In this document: piece by piece, positions 27,933 through 36,846 of the stretch
Layout of the letters: every line of letters starts with the position of its first letter
Position numbering within the stretch: the first letter of the stretch is position 1
Source of the DNA: Shewanella sp. HN-41
GTDB lineage: Bacteria > Pseudomonadota > Gammaproteobacteria > Enterobacterales > Shewanellaceae
Direction: 5' to 3'
DNA length: 64,000 bases
NCBI RefSeq assembly: GCF_000217915.1
Contig: NZ_AFOZ01000042.1
Coordinates: 17,249 to 81,248 of the forward strand
The notes under the pieces: generated by a model
What the model saw: only the letters and a program-made list of their open reading frames with translations
The model's database searches: none
What the model was told of the DNA's origin: nothing
Program-made: the position numbers and the translations under genes

Positions 27933-28457
27933 GTGACCACTATCGTATCAGTACGCCGTAATAATCAAGTTGTCATCGCCGGCGATGGCCAAGTCTCCCT
28001 AGGCAATACCGTCATGAAAGGTAACGCCAAGAAAGTGCGTCGCTTATACCACAATAAGGTACTCGCAGGCTTTGCAGGTGGCACCGCCGATGCTTTCACC
28101 CTATTCGAGCGTTTTGAGGGCAAACTCGAAATGCACCAAGGTCATTTGCTGCGCTCGGCCGTCGAACTCGCTAAAGATTGGCGGACTGACCGAATACTGC
28201 GCAAACTTGAGGCTATGCTGGTCGTGGCGGATGCAGAAGCCTCACTGATCATCACAGGCAACGGTGATGTAGTGCAGCCAGAATATGACTTAGTCGCTAT
28301 CGGCTCGGGTGGTAATTATGCACAAGCTGCAGCGCTCGCCCTACTGCAAAATACCGAGTTATCGGCGCTAGAAATCGCCGAAAAATCCTTAACTATTGCG
28401 GGCGATATCTGCGTATTTACCAACCAATTCAAGACAATTGAAGAACTCAATTACTAA
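27933..28457 (+). CDS. hslV: ATP-dependent protease subunit HslV (ClpQ)
   Basis: The proteolytic subunit of the HslVU (ClpYQ) protease, a proteasome-like dodecamer in the cytoplasm. The correct start is the GTG at 27933 with GAAGAGGATTC upstream. It yields TTIVSVRR with the catalytic N-terminal threonine right after the initiator, and 174 residues as in E. coli. Other signatures are [31 protein letters not shown] and [12 protein letters not shown]. The longer frame from 27858 would bury the catalytic Thr and is rejected. It is followed by hslU after 19 bases and driven by a visible sigma-32 promoter. Confidence 0.97.
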   Translation: MTTIVSVRRNNQVVIAGDGQVSLGNTVMKGNAKKVRRLYHNKVLAGFAGGTADAFTLFERFEGKLEMHQGHLLRSAVELAKDWRTDRILRKLEAMLVVADAEASLIITGNGDVVQPEYDLVAIGSGGNYAQAAALALLQNTELSALEIAEKSLTIAGDICVFTNQFKTIEELNY

Positions 28458-28476
28458 ACAGCCCGTGAGGAATATT

Positions 28477-29806
28477 ATGTCTGAAATGACCCCCCGTGAG
28501 ATTGTCCACGAGCTGGATGCACATATCATTGGCCAGAAAAAGGCCAAACGCTCCGTTGCCGTCGCCCTGCGTAACCGCTGGCGCCGCATGCAATTGGATG
28601 CCGACTTCCGTCAAGAAGTCACTCCAAAAAATATCCTAATGATAGGCCCAACCGGTGTCGGTAAAACTGAAATTGCCCGCCGCCTTGCCAAACTGGCTAA
28701 CGCGCCTTTTATTAAAGTTGAAGCCACTAAGTTCACCGAAGTCGGTTATGTGGGTAAGGAAGTCGAGCAGATTATCCGCGATTTGACCGACATTGCCATC
28801 AAGCTGACCCGCGAACAACAAATGGGCAAGTGTCGCCAGCGCGCCGAAGAACACGCCGAAGAACGCATTCTCGATACCCTGTTGCCTAAGCCGAAAAATG
28901 ACTGGGACAACACTGAAACCGACTCTAGCTCAAACACGCGTCAGGTCTTCCGCAAGAAGCTACGTGAAGGCCAATTGGACGACAAAGAAATCGATATCGA
29001 TGTGGCGCAGCCACAGGTGGGCATCGAAATCATGTCACCACCGGGCATGGAAGAAATGACCAACCAACTGCAAAGCCTGTTTAAAAAATATGGGCCAAGC
29101 GCCAGCAAAACGCCGCAAGATGAAGATCAAAGAGGCCTTTAAGCTGTTGATCGAAGAAGAAGCGGCCAAGCTGGTGAATCAAGAAGATTTAAAGGAACAA
29201 GCCATTGAATTAGTTGAGCAACACGGCATAGTGTTCCTCGATGAAATCGACAAGATCTGTAAACGTGGCGAAACCTCAGGCCCAGATGTCTCCCGTGAAG
29301 GCGTGCAGCGCGATCTACTGCCATTGGTTGAAGGCTGCACTGTCACCACTAAACATGGCATGGTCAAAACCGACCATATTCTGTTTATTGCCTCGGGCGC
29401 ATTCCAGATGTCTAAACCATCGGATTTGATCCCAGAACTGCAAGGCCGTCTGCCGATCCGCGTTGAGTTAGATGCGCTATCGGCCGATGATTTTAAACGT
29501 ATTCTGACCGAACCACACGCCTCGCTCACCGAGCAATATGTGGCGCTAATGGGCACCGAAGGCGTGAAAATCGAGTTTACCGAATCGGGCATAGAAAGCA
29601 TTGCCAAGGCGGCTTGGCAGGTGAACGAGCGTACCGAAAACATTGGTGCCCGTCGTCTGCATACCGTGATGGAAAAACTGATGGAAGATATCTCCTATGA
29701 GGCATCCGACAAATCCGGCAGTTCGTTTGTAATTGATGCCGACTATGTGAGTGCTCACTTAGATAACTTAGTCCAAGACGAAGACTTAAGTCGCTTTATC
29801 CTCTAA
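28477..29806 (+). pseudogene. hslU: ATPase subunit HslU (ClpY), frameshifted in an A6 tract
   Basis: The AAA+ unfoldase that feeds HslV. From ATG 28477 ([14 protein letters not shown]) the first frame carries Walker A ([14 protein letters not shown]) and most of the I domain. It is then lost after QLQSLFK and ends at 29142. The second frame, from about 29089, resumes with [17 protein letters not shown] and contains Walker B ([10 protein letters not shown]), sensor residues and the conserved C-terminus EDLSRFIL. One extra A in the run 29083-29088 explains the break. Repaired length is 442 residues against 443 in E. coli. Both halves are fully conserved, so an error or very recent mutation is likely. 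Confidence 0.93.
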
Positions 29807-30016
29807 GCATTCAAAGCTTGTAAACGGTCAAAGTCGATTGTGCTTGGCCCTTAGGCTGGTTTGGTATTCAGTGAATGTCAAACCAGTACCTAAGTGTAAA
29901 ACTGTGATCACGGCTAAGGCATACCCTTTGTATCCTTAGCCGCTAAGGGCTACATTAACTAAGTGTTATTTTAATGAGCCGTTATCTTATCCCCAGCATT
30001 TTTTGGTAGCCAACCT

Positions 30017-30403
30017 ATGACCACTGCAAGCCCCAATGTCATCGACCTCAAATTAAAACGTAAATCCCGCATTTTAGAAATCAGCTTCGATAATGGTGAG
30101 CAGTATCAACTCAGCTGCGAGATGCTCAGAGTCTACTCGCCCTCCGCCGAAGTGCATGGTCACGGCAATCCCAAACTGGTCACCCACAAGAAAAACGTCA
30201 ATATCACCAGTATCGAACCCGTGGGCAATTACGCCGTAAAAATCGTCTTCGACGATGGCCACGATACCGGCCTATTCTCATGGAAAGTGCTTTACGATCT
30301 CGCCACCCACCAAGTGGACTTATGGGAAAATTACTTAGCCCGACTGCGCGCAGAAAAAGCCTCCCGTGAACCCCTGATCGCGATGAATATAAAGTACAAC
30401 TAA
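30017..30403 (+). CDS. DUF971 domain protein (gamma-butyrobetaine hydroxylase-like N-terminal domain)
   Basis: A 128-residue protein consisting of a single DUF971 domain. Typical features are IDLKLKRKSRILEISFDNGE near the start, the segment LRVYSPSAEVHGHG, VNITSIEPVGNYAVKIVFDDGHDTGLFSW and the YDLATHQVDLWENYL end. In some eukaryotic hydroxylases this domain precedes the oxygenase, and stand-alone bacterial versions are often linked to iron-sulfur cluster handling. It follows hslU in the same direction by about 210 bases. Function here is unproven. Confidence 0.88.
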   Translation: MTTASPNVIDLKLKRKSRILEISFDNGEQYQLSCEMLRVYSPSAEVHGHGNPKLVTHKKNVNITSIEPVGNYAVKIVFDDGHDTGLFSWKVLYDLATHQVDLWENYLARLRAEKASREPLIAMNIKYN

Positions 30404-30624
30404 TACATTAGGTTAGCTGGCTATTAATTGTGAGATTTAAACAATTACATTACAGCTAACGACAGAAGTTTAAGAGTATTCGGCTATAGATTAAGCACTG
30501 TTATTCCAGTGCTTAATTCCGCTAATCTCTGCGTATGCTTTAACTCTAAAAACAGGTCATTTTACAATGGGTAGCTTGTGAATCTGTTACCCCTCTTGCT
30601 GACTTGAGTATCTAAGGAAAGATA

Positions 30625-31212
30625 ATGTCGGAAAAAGTCCCCTGCACAGCCTGCCAAACCTTAATCATGCCCAGCACCGCCGAGCGCAACGCGGGCTTAT
30701 GTATGCCCTGTAAAAATGGTAATCGTGAAAATATCGAGCAGGCAAAAGCCTATTACCAAAAGGAGCGGGAATTAGATAAAACCTGCCCTTTTAGAGCCCT
30801 GTGGCGAGATATTGTGGTGCAGGTGCATGACGATAAACAGGGCTTTCACACTCTAAGCGAAGCGGCGCAGCACTATTACGCAGTCAATTGTCTTTCAGGC
30901 GAAGTCTACAACGGCGGCTTTATTCAGTATTTCGATAACTCATCGGGTGAGCATTATGCTGTTGCCGAGCGCGGCCTTCAGCAAATAGGCGCTATGCATT
31001 CGTTAGTCCTATTACAACAGGCTAAACAGGCGGTATTTGGCGACCATCCCGTCCCTACCGACAGAGACCAACGCCTCGCCGCAACCGATAATCCAGTAGC
31101 CGAAGCCCGACTCAATCAACTCGATGATGAGTTTTATAAAGATTTGGATAATCTTGATATCAAGCTAGAGAGCTATGCGATACAAACGGGATTGGTTAAC
31201 GCAATCGAATGA
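30625..31212 (+). CDS. DUF4375/DMP19-like protein with N-terminal zinc-ribbon
   Basis: A 195-residue protein. The first ~35 residues hold two CxxC pairs (CTAC near 8-11, CMPC near 27-30), which look like a zinc ribbon. A DUF4375 domain follows, with YYAVNCLSGEVYNGGFIQYFDNSSGEHYAVAERGLQQIGA as its signature (split motif). The best-known DUF4375 protein is DMP19, an acidic DNA-mimic. Here many acidic residues occur, especially near the C-terminus (LDDEFYKDLDNLDIKLE). It lies immediately left of the repeat-bounded KAP NTPase unit. Function is unknown. Confidence 0.75.
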   Translation: MSEKVPCTACQTLIMPSTAERNAGLCMPCKNGNRENIEQAKAYYQKERELDKTCPFRALWRDIVVQVHDDKQGFHTLSEAAQHYYAVNCLSGEVYNGGFIQYFDNSSGEHYAVAERGLQQIGAMHSLVLLQQAKQAVFGDHPVPTDRDQRLAATDNPVAEARLNQLDDEFYKDLDNLDIKLESYAIQTGLVNAIE

Positions 31213-31291
31213 TTGCGGGGTTATTGTGAGTACTTTACACAAGTAATTAAGCGCAACGTTAACTGAAACTATCAGTAATATTTTTTAGTTT

Positions 31292-31543
31292 AAAGTCGTG
31301 GGGCTTCACCCCACACCCGACCAAAAGGGGAAAAGCGCCTGTTCCCCTTTTGGATATCCCTCGGCGTCCCCGACGGAGTTGAAAGCCCCTTGGGCATTAA
31401 GCGTTCTAATGCTATCGCGTCAGACGCTCGTCCCTGATTCGACTGACGCTATTTCGGCATCCATGCCTCGCTCACGCAACGAACGCAAATGCCCTGCGGC
31501 AACTCCGAGGGGATAGTGAACTCCTGAAACTTCTGTGTTGGCT
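31292..31543 (+). repeat. Left arm of a ~250-bp inverted repeat flanking the KAP NTPase gene
   Basis: A non-coding element beginning AAAGTCGTGGGGCTTCA. It contains a 12-bp perfect hairpin (CCAAAAGGGGAA / TTCCCCTTTTGG, about 31321-31353), TCGGCATCCATGCCTCGCTC (near 31454) and GTGAACTCCTGAAAC near its inner end. The same ordered blocks, with substitutions and indels, occur in reverse orientation at 33199-33458. An open frame inside (31298-31516) is a by-product of the element and not a gene. Confidence 0.8.
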
Positions 31544-31594
31544 GTTAGTATCTAGAGAGTTTTGCATGTCCTAGCTTCGAGTCATTGCATATAA

Positions 31595-33034
31595 TTAGTC
31601 AGCGATATCTATCTGACTAATCAGTTCAATCCGGTTAAATGCCATTCCGCGCAGATCAGAATAATTCCTCCACGAGTCAATACTTCGAACAAATTGGATT
31701 AAGTTAGTCAATTCTCTTTGACGCGGATCATTTTGGGCAAGTTCATCTTTTAACTGTTCCCATGGAGCAATTATTGGATCCAAATCGATGTTTCTATCTT
31801 CATCATATCCAGATTTGATAAGCCAACCACATATAGTGCCAAATGACTTTGGAAGAGGTGTGGTTTTAATATCGCCTTCCAGCAAAAATGCGATTACGTC
31901 ATTGGTACAACTCACATCCAGCTTAAAACGTTGGTAAAGGGCATTATCCTCCTGACGAAGTACCAGCATACACAGCAGTACTACGGCATAAAGATCCTGC
32001 CTTTTATTTATTGAGCGAATAATCAAACGCAACCTAGTGATCAGTTGATCAATATCCCTTAATGTGTAATCAAAACGCCCGCAAAGCCAAAACAACATAT
32101 TTACAACAGTTTCAATTTCGTTGCGCCCTTCTAGCCGCTTAGCAAAGTGATTTTGTAAGTCTTGCTGTTGTAGCTTAACCCGTATATATGCCTTCCTATC
32201 TGGAATTCTCAGGCTGTAGTCTAGGTCGATAAAGCGTTTAAGATAATTTAGTCCATCGAAACTCGGTCCGTAGACACCTTGAATGCTCTTACTGAGTTGA
32301 TCACGATTCACTGCAAGTACAAATACCAAACGGTCGATATCAAATAAATGCTTAATACGTTCCAGCACCTCAATAGCATAAGTAGGTTTGCAACGATCAA
32401 GTTCATCGACAAATATTATTAGGTTGGCTTGGTCCTCGGGCAAAGCATCCAGTGCAACAGACAACTGATGCTTAAATTTGGCCAAAGATTTTTGTTTTAC
32501 GTTAAAGCTATCGACCAAGCTACCAACTGCATCACCAGTTAAATCAGAAGCAAGTTTCTCGTATTCTTTACCCAGATCCAATGCGCCAAAGGTAGCGGCT
32601 TTTACTGCAGCCACAGCAGTCGCTTTGATGATCCCTGGAGCACATTCTTTGGCCTTATTCCACGCTTCTTTTATCGCGGGCTTGCCAGATTGTGTTGCTA
32701 GCCAGTCATCTAGTACAGATAGCATAGGTAGCAGCGGATCTTCGGCAAAATCACTTTCCCATGCGTTGAGGTAAAGACTCTCTTTACCCTCATATTTCAG
32801 GAATTGCTGCCACAGTTTAATAAAGGTCGTCTTGCCGCCCCCCCATGGAGCATCAATAGCAAACACAAGAGGCGCCTCAACATTTAGCAGCACTGGGGTC
32901 AGGTTTTCAATCTCCTTACTGCGATCCAGCTTATCAGCAGCACATGGCCACTCGTCATGAACATTGGGAGGGTTAATACGTAGTGGTATTAGTTTTTTTG
33001 GGTAATCATTTGAATTTACTGAGTTGTCAGACAT
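31595..33034 (-). CDS. KAP-family P-loop NTPase
   Basis: A 479-residue predicted KAP NTPase (the Kidins220/ARMS-PifA family). Walker A is in FAIDAPWGGGKTTFIKLW (about residues 58-75). The hallmark extended Walker B IIFVDELDRCKPTYAIEVLE lies near 210, followed by FVLAVNRDQLSKSI and the family segment YLKRFIDLDYSLRIPD. An alanine-rich hydrophobic stretch between the Walker motifs (about 135-160) resembles the membrane-associated insert seen in KAP proteins. PifA of plasmid F blocks phage T7, so an anti-phage role is conceivable but unproven. The gene is alone and lies between two long inverted repeats, unlike its housekeeping surroundings. Confidence 0.85.
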   Translation of the reverse strand: MSDNSVNSNDYPKKLIPLRINPPNVHDEWPCAADKLDRSKEIENLTPVLLNVEAPLVFAIDAPWGGGKTTFIKLWQQFLKYEGKESLYLNAWESDFAEDPLLPMLSVLDDWLATQSGKPAIKEAWNKAKECAPGIIKATAVAAVKAATFGALDLGKEYEKLASDLTGDAVGSLVDSFNVKQKSLAKFKHQLSVALDALPEDQANLIIFVDELDRCKPTYAIEVLERIKHLFDIDRLVFVLAVNRDQLSKSIQGVYGPSFDGLNYLKRFIDLDYSLRIPDRKAYIRVKLQQQDLQNHFAKRLEGRNEIETVVNMLFWLCGRFDYTLRDIDQLITRLRLIIRSINKRQDLYAVVLLCMLVLRQEDNALYQRFKLDVSCTNDVIAFLLEGDIKTTPLPKSFGTICGWLIKSGYDEDRNIDLDPIIAPWEQLKDELAQNDPRQRELTNLIQFVRSIDSWRNYSDLRGMAFNRIELISQIDIAD

Positions 33035-33198
33035 GGTACATCCCTGTTGCTGATAAATTTTTTAGGTTTAACGAATAGCAAGACTTGTATGTTACAACCC
33101 GTCTGCTCATTTGGTTAAGTAAAACTGGGAATTCTATTGAAACACCCATTATTCAATTTTAGGAAGATAGAGTTTTAGTCTTCTTTTAACATAAGAGT

Positions 33199-33458
33199 AA
33201 GCAACGCCGAAACTTTAGAAGTTCACCTTTCCCTGCGAAGTTGCTGAAGGGCGTTGAAGGAAATCGCGTGAGCGAGGCATGGATGCCGAGTTAGCTTTCG
33301 GGGTACAGGATGTACCATCGGAAGCGTTAGCTATTTTCGAATAAGCACGAAGCCACTAATCAATGCATGTAACTTCGCTAGGGGCGGCAAGGGAGATCCA
33401 AGAGGGAATTGCTGTTGATCCCCTCTTGGTCGGGTGTGGGTTGAAGCCCCACGACTTT
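33199..33458 (-). repeat. Right arm of the inverted repeat flanking the KAP NTPase gene
   Basis: Reverse-complement relative of 31292-31543. Outer end AAAGTCGTGGGGCTTCA (read on the minus strand from 33458), a hairpin CCAAGAGGG...CCCTCTTGG, TCGGCATCCATGCCTCGCTC, and GTGAACTTCTAAAG near the inner end. The two arms enclose about 1.66 kb with only the KAP gene in it. No clear target-site duplication is seen outside the arms. Confidence 0.8.
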
Positions 33459-33623
33459 GACTTTGCTTTTAAAAGCAATCAAACCAAACTTAGATAAACC
33501 TCATTGTCGAAATCCCGACAAATACCCCAGCTTGTGATCCTCACAGTGCTGCAATCCGTAATGTTCAGCAATATCCCATCGCGAAATGTGTAACCGCGAC
33601 AGTCATCCACCAGAGTCCACCTA

Positions 33624-33935
33624 ATGCAATTACGGCAGCAATCACAGCAGCAATTACAGCACTTCCATACGGTTAGGCTGATTTTAGGCGATCAGCTTAA
33701 TGCCCAGCATACTTGGTATCAGCAAGTCGATCCCAAGGTACTGTATTTAATTGCAGAATTGCACCAAGAAAACACCTATGTGACTCATCATGTGCAAAAG
33801 ATCTGTGCATTCTTTAGTGCCATGGCGCAATTTGCCAGCGAGCTAAGCGCTGCGGGGCATCGGGTGTGTTACCTGGGAAAGATCGGACAAACATCTCTTT
33901 TTTCTAGAGCAGTACATACCTCTTTAGATACTTGA
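33624..33935 (+). pseudogene. Truncated deoxyribodipyrimidine photolyase-related (DPRP) gene
   Basis: The ATG at 33624 opens a frame whose residues ~15-95 are the N-terminus of the photolyase/cryptochrome-related DPRP family: TVRLILGDQLNAQHTWY, VLYLIAELHQENTYVTHHVQKI, FFSAMAQFASELSAAGHRVCYL. Family members are about 500 residues. Here similarity stops at residue ~95 and the frame ends 25 bases before the convergent regA gene. The FAD-binding C-terminal part is missing, so the gene is a remnant left by a deletion. It lies 165 bases right of the KAP repeat unit. Confidence 0.75.
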
Positions 33936-33960
33936 CGTACAGGTGAGCATCCAAGCCGCT

Positions 33961-34512
33961 CTATTTTACCTGCCCGCCTTCACCCACAGGCTTCTTTAAT
34001 AACTTACGCTGCAAGGTGCGGCGATGCATACCGAGTTGGCGGGCGGTGGCCGACACATTGCCCTGATTGGCATTGAGCACTTGCTGAATATGCTCCCACT
34101 CCAGCCGTTTAGGATTAAGTGGCGAGTCATCGACTTCATCTTCTTGAAGTGTATGGGAATGACTATCCATATCCAATGCTGTGAGTAGGGTTTGGGTATC
34201 CACTGGCTTAGCCAAATAGTTATCGGCGCCGAGACGAATAGCTTCTACTGCGGTGGCGATACTGGCGTAACCTGTGAGCAAGACCAGAGTCACCTTAGGC
34301 AACAGATTACGCAGTGGCACAATAAGCCCCAGCCCATTCGCCTCGGCCAGTTTCATGTCGAGCAAAATATGGCTTGGACGAAACTCCCGCGCCACCAGCA
34401 GCACATCGCTAGCGTCGTGGATTAAACGACACTCAAAGCCGTGGCGACTCAGCCTTCGCGCCAAAATATTTGCCAGCGCTTGGTCATCTTCAATAATCAA
34501 CAGACGCTTCAT
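33961..34512 (-). CDS. regA: RegA/PrrA-like redox response regulator
   Basis: A 183-residue response regulator of the RegA/PrrA/ActR family. The receiver domain shows IIEDDQALANILARRL, the phosphoacceptor in ILLDMKLAEANGLG, LLTGYASIATAVEA and NYLAKPVDT. A short linker leads to a Fis-type HTH (WEHIQQVLNANQGNVSATAR, then QLGMHRRTLQRKLLKK), almost the family signature. Its start overlaps the end of the kinase gene by 4 bases, so they form one operon with the kinase first. In proteobacteria this pair adjusts respiration to redox state. Its Shewanella targets cannot be read from the sequence. Confidence 0.9.
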   Translation of the reverse strand: MKRLLIIEDDQALANILARRLSRHGFECRLIHDASDVLLVAREFRPSHILLDMKLAEANGLGLIVPLRNLLPKVTLVLLTGYASIATAVEAIRLGADNYLAKPVDTQTLLTALDMDSHSHTLQEDEVDDSPLNPKRLEWEHIQQVLNANQGNVSATARQLGMHRRTLQRKLLKKPVGEGGQVK

Positions 34513-35804
34513 GCGCTTACCTCCTCGGAGATCTGACTCTGCGGCCTTAACACAGAGAAACGGATCTGTGCCACTGTGCCGCCTTGGGGGTGGTTAGCCA
34601 AGATAAGCTCCGCCCCCAGTCGGTTTAAACTCGCATGACTGAGCAACAGAGCGATACCTAGGCCCTTGGGGCTCTCGATTAATAAAGTGCCGAGTTGTGG
34701 TAATAAAGCAGGGGCGATACCTGTACCATAATCGCGGATCTGCAGATAGATTTGATCTTCCCTTGGAGCTATATCCAAACTGATATCCACCTGCGCCGTC
34801 CCTAGGGTTTCGGTGCTAGCGCGGGCAGCATTCTCAATTAAAGCCATGATCGCTGGCGTTAGGCTCATATCGGTTAAAATGTTCTGCCCGGCGAGTTTAT
34901 CAAAGGCGCAGGTCATCAACCAATGGATCTCTGTTTGCGGCATCAGCAGCAGTGTTTTCTGTTTAAGCCCGTCAATAAGCTCGCCGAATAACAATGGACG
35001 CTGGCGGCGGTCGCGAATCGATTCAGTGGCTAAACGTAATTCGGCAAGCGTATGCTCACAGCGACATAGCGCGGTTTCCATCTCTTCCACTAACGCAGAA
35101 ACATCGCCATTTTCCTCTTTAACTTCATCGAGTAATAGCCTTAAGGTTGATAGTGGTGTAGCCAATTGGTGTGCCATTTGTGCCGAAGCTGTGCCCAATG
35201 CCAGCAGTTGCTCCTGGCGCAATTGTCCCTCTCGCATAAATGCCAATTGTGCGTCCTGCCGGCGCATGCGTTTAGTGATCAGCGCCACGCTGGTCGTCAT
35301 CACTAATGCCGAAATCACAAAGTTAAACCACATGCCCAAATAATGGGAGCTCATGTCCATGCCGTGGTGCTGCATCGGTGACTCTGGCACGGTAAAGATC
35401 ATCAGACTGTAGGCGAGCGTCGATATCGCCGTTAGCACCCCAGGTGCCCAGATAGGTAAAGTTACTGCCGCAAGCGCGATGGGTAGCAATAATAACGAGA
35501 TAAACGCATTGGTGGCACCGCCGGAAAAGTGCAACCACGATATCCAAAATAGCGTGTCTAGACTGAGGGCGATAAAGAGACCACTCTCTTTGGCAAATAA
35601 TGGCTTACGCAATGCCAGTGTGAGCGATAGGAATAGGGTCTCTAGCACAAGTACATGGACTAATGGCTCCATTTGCAGGCTAAGGCCAAAGGTATCGGCG
35701 GCGAAGGTGGTTAAACCAATTTGCAGCAATAGACCTAAGGTTCGTAGCAATGCGACTTGGTCGGCGGCCTGCAGACTCGTGCCTAATATCTTAGTCATAG
35801 CCAT
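34509..35804 (-). CDS. regB: RegB/PrrB-like redox-sensing histidine kinase
   Basis: A 431-residue membrane kinase. It has about six hydrophobic helices in the first ~180 residues, including a SGGATNAFISLLLLP segment that corresponds to the RegB quinone-binding heptapeptide GGxxNPF, here with Ala instead of Pro. The H-box is AHQLATPLSTL, where RegB proteins usually have HELGTPL. A cysteine in ALCRCEHTL matches the position of the redox-active cysteine region of RegB. The ATPase motifs are IENAARAS, DYGTGIAP and GLGIALLLSH. It precedes regA in a 4-base overlap. The family is clear; whether redox sensing is retained is inferred. Confidence 0.88.
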   Translation of the reverse strand: MAMTKILGTSLQAADQVALLRTLGLLLQIGLTTFAADTFGLSLQMEPLVHVLVLETLFLSLTLALRKPLFAKESGLFIALSLDTLFWISWLHFSGGATNAFISLLLLPIALAAVTLPIWAPGVLTAISTLAYSLMIFTVPESPMQHHGMDMSSHYLGMWFNFVISALVMTTSVALITKRMRRQDAQLAFMREGQLRQEQLLALGTASAQMAHQLATPLSTLRLLLDEVKEENGDVSALVEEMETALCRCEHTLAELRLATESIRDRRQRPLLFGELIDGLKQKTLLLMPQTEIHWLMTCAFDKLAGQNILTDMSLTPAIMALIENAARASTETLGTAQVDISLDIAPREDQIYLQIRDYGTGIAPALLPQLGTLLIESPKGLGIALLLSHASLNRLGAELILANHPQGGTVAQIRFSVLRPQSQISEEVSA

Positions 35805-35806
35805 AC

Positions 35807-36721
35807 CTACAGAGTGAGTCCGAGTGTGGCAAGTGCACCACTCGATTGCGTTAATGCTTGGCGCACGCCAGTGGCAAAATTCATTTCAGAGCGAATCTCC
35901 ATCGCCGCTAAACGCAAACAGCTCAAAGTACAGTCCCTCGGCCTTTTGGCGCTATCCGTCGGCGTAGATTCAGGCGTTAAGTGCGCCGTGCTGAGCTGCA
36001 AAATCTCCCCTAAGGTCAGCAGCATTTGGTACTTAGTCATAGTCTCTGCTGCGCTAAAGTGATAAATCCCCTGCACTGTCGATTCTTGAAGATGCAGGGC
36101 AATCAGCTTATCGATAGCGTTGGCAATATCGGCAGTTGACGTTGGGCTGCGCACCGCCCAATCATCGATCCCCAGAGGGCGTTTATCCATAAGCTGCTGG
36201 ATCAGCACCAACACCGCTGACTCACTGAGTTTTTCGACTTGCCCATAGAGGATAGGTAAGCGCAGCACCGCAAAATCGGGATCAATACCTAACACTATCT
36301 CTTCGCCCTTACGCTTTGACTCGCCGTAAAAATTAACAGGGTGAGTCGCGGCATCTTCGGCATACTTGGGTTGAGTACCATCGAACACATAGTCGGTGGA
36401 AATATAAATAAGCCACGCATGATTGGCTTTGGCGGCCTGTGCTAAGGCTTGACTGGCGGATAAATTCAACGCCAAGGCCGCTTGAGGATTTTGCTCCGAA
36501 ACATCGGGGCGGCGCTCTGCTGCGCAGTGGACAATCACTTGAGGACTGTGACGGGAGACAAAGTCGGCGACTTCGCTAGGGTGGGTAAGATCGAGCCTAT
36601 GTACGCTATCACTGGCGCGGCTAAAACCCGTAGCGACCACTTCATGCCCTGTTAATTCAAGCTGTTTTACGACAGCCCTGCCGAGTAGCCCAGTCGCCCC
36701 CGTTACCATGATCTTCGCCAT
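35807..36721 (-). CDS. SDR-family dTDP-4-dehydrorhamnose reductase-like protein
   Basis: A protein of about 304 residues of the extended SDR family. The NAD(P)-binding motif is VTGATGLLGRAVV at the N-terminus, followed by RLDLTHPSEV, HCAAERRPDVSE, and the active-site pair in STDYVFDG and VNFYGESKRKGEE (Tyr and Lys). The sequence groups with RfbD/RmlD-like and MAT2B-like proteins, which bind dTDP-sugars or act as regulatory subunits. I prefer the ATG at 36721 (MAKIMVTG); an in-frame ATG at 36736 is possible. The end is 2 bases from the regB start region, so it may be cotranscribed as the first gene of that unit. No other sugar genes are nearby. Confidence 0.82.
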   Translation of the reverse strand: MAKIMVTGATGLLGRAVVKQLELTGHEVVATGFSRASDSVHRLDLTHPSEVADFVSRHSPQVIVHCAAERRPDVSEQNPQAALALNLSASQALAQAAKANHAWLIYISTDYVFDGTQPKYAEDAATHPVNFYGESKRKGEEIVLGIDPDFAVLRLPILYGQVEKLSESAVLVLIQQLMDKRPLGIDDWAVRSPTSTADIANAIDKLIALHLQESTVQGIYHFSAAETMTKYQMLLTLGEILQLSTAHLTPESTPTDSAKRPRDCTLSCLRLAAMEIRSEMNFATGVRQALTQSSGALATLGLTL

Positions 36722-36846
36722 ATGCCCCTTCACCATTCACGCTGAATCTTGGCTTACGATTCTAAAAGCTTTTCATATTCAACGCACTTGTTTACTCTTA
36801 TTTGCCGAAGTTAACCCCATATAAACCTAACTAGAAAAGGCTGAAT

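Noticed and set aside
31298..31516. 72-codon open frame inside the left repeat arm
   Set aside because: It lies wholly within the structured repeat, overlaps its hairpins and has no ribosome binding site; an artefact of the repeat.
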